NCBI GenBank assembly: GCA_943789335.1
Contig: CALSTS010000008.1
Coordinates: 124,001-188,000 of the forward strand
Direction: 5' to 3'
From: an uncultured Pseudomonadales bacterium
Lineage (GTDB): Bacteria > Pseudomonadota > Gammaproteobacteria > Pseudomonadales > Pseudohongiellaceae
Length of the DNA stretch: 64,000 nt
In this document: piece after piece, positions 63,481 to 64,000 of the stretch
Position numbering within the stretch: the first letter of the stretch is position 1
Layout: every line of letters starts with the position of its first letter
The notes under the pieces: model-generated
Databases searched by the model: none
Seen by the model: the letters and a program-made list of their open reading frames with translations, nothing else
What the model was told of the DNA's origin: nothing
Made by a program: the position numbers and the translations under genes

Positions 63481-64000
63481 ATGCGGCAATACAAATTTGT
63501 TCCAGCCACTATTGTAGTCGTCTTACTATCTTTTAGTTCTATAAATTCCACCACTGCACAGCCAAGACAATCTGATGAGGGTTTTGATATTTCTGGTATG
63601 TGGTCGGCTTTGGTACTGGAAGACTGGTATGACAGATTACCGGGTGGAGCTCTTGGAGAATATACGGGCATTCCAATAAATGAAGCGGCCAGGCAAAAAG
63701 CTGAATCATGGGATGCATCCATATTGTCTCAACCTGAACGCCAGTCACAACCACACCCGGCCCAATACTCTTTTCGTGGTCCGTTCCCTAACTTGCGTAT
63801 TGACCGAATATTGGAACCAGTAACCGACCGCGTTATTGGTTATACAACTAATGGAACTTATGGTCGTGCGGATCGAACCATCTGGCTTGATGGCAGGCCT
63901 CACCCCTCTGAGCGCCTTAGTCTGCACCAATGGAACGGCTTTTCCACTGGAGTGTGGGAAGATGGTGTGTTGGTTGTTACCACAACGCATATGAAATATG
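63481..64000 (+). CDS. Secreted protein of unknown function, 3' end outside the window
   Basis: An open frame of 173 codons runs off the right edge from the ATG at 63481, with AAAAAGG upstream. A signal peptide ends near STTAQ (about residue 27). FDISGMWS, IWLDGRPHPSERLS and GVWEDGVLVVTTTHMK match the exported family represented at 24296-25378, which has SGLWMP, IYMDGREL and HWEGDTLVVESNGF. The two are therefore paralogues. Function is unknown, and the C-terminal half is not visible. Confidence 0.75.
   Translation, partial: MRQYKFVPATIVVVLLSFSSINSTTAQPRQSDEGFDISGMWSALVLEDWYDRLPGGALGEYTGIPINEAARQKAESWDASILSQPERQSQPHPAQYSFRGPFPNLRIDRILEPVTDRVIGYTTNGTYGRADRTIWLDGRPHPSERLSLHQWNGFSTGVWEDGVLVVTTTHMKY

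Overview
The window looks like a chromosomal segment of a moderately AT-rich marine-type gammaproteobacterium. The order alaS-lysC-csrA-tRNA-Ser(GCU), plus purL, tadA, cysK, dgkA, a TonB-dependent receptor and a TorF-type porin, supports Gammaproteobacteria. Genus and species cannot be read from the sequence.

Layout. (1) 1-5305 is the end of an integrated element. It carries a ParB-domain DNA methyltransferase, a DUF5681 protein, an unknown protein, a DUF2924 protein and a serine recombinase. Its last ~280 bp abut the 3' end of tRNA-Ser. (2) 5306-14946 is housekeeping: tRNA-Ser, csrA, lysC, alaS, a TonB receptor, an AI-2E family permease, an Ada-like protein and a cytochrome c. (3) 15-19.2 kb is a decay zone. 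It holds four disrupted genes (a secreted coiled-coil-type protein, a Fur-box-linked PepSY protein, a D-glycerate-kinase-like gene and a secreted protein) around one intact cytochrome c. (4) 19.2-29.8 kb has tandem SirB proteins, cysK, a DHA2 exporter, a P450, a secreted protein with a DUF6152 partner, two divergent ABC-2 exporters and a VOC remnant. (5) 29.8-33.7 kb is a hydantoinase/DUF917/NCS1 permease operon. (6) 33.8-43.2 kb has MltD, a DUF4159 protein, a YqfO-like protein, a cold-shock protein, small membrane proteins and purL. (7) 43.4-46.8 kb is a LysR regulator divergent from a beta-carbonic anhydrase and a SulP transporter, the latter broken by one frameshift. (8) 47.2-53.5 kb has a TorF porin, tadA, madLM, a secreted Rossmann oxidoreductase, a lipoprotein amidase, a truncated second madL and a DTW-domain protein. 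(9) 53.6-54.9 kb is an IS6-family element beside the stub of a second recombinase element homologous to that in (1). (10) 55.3-60.7 kb is a putative beta-glucan locus: membrane sulfatase/phosphoglycerol transferase, GH17-GT2 synthase, PAP2 remnant, dgkA and a 35-residue membrane protein, interspersed with ~30-bp palindromes. (11) 60.7-64 kb has Tat-type exported proteins, including a dehydrogenase, and a partial secreted protein.

How genes work together. The strongest functional reading is region 10. A GH17-GT2 synthase would make a glucan. The alkaline-phosphatase-fold membrane enzyme could decorate it with phosphoglycerol from phosphatidylglycerol, and DgkA could recycle the diacylglycerol released. 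In region 7, carbonic anhydrase and a SulP (bicarbonate or sulfate) transporter overlap by 4 nt, downstream of a 9-bp-arm inverted repeat that could be the LysR operator. The most unusual structural signals are the duplicated recombinase 3' ends at 5.0 and 54.5 kb, the palindrome family at 55-61.5 kb, the madL duplication, and the concentration of frameshifted genes.
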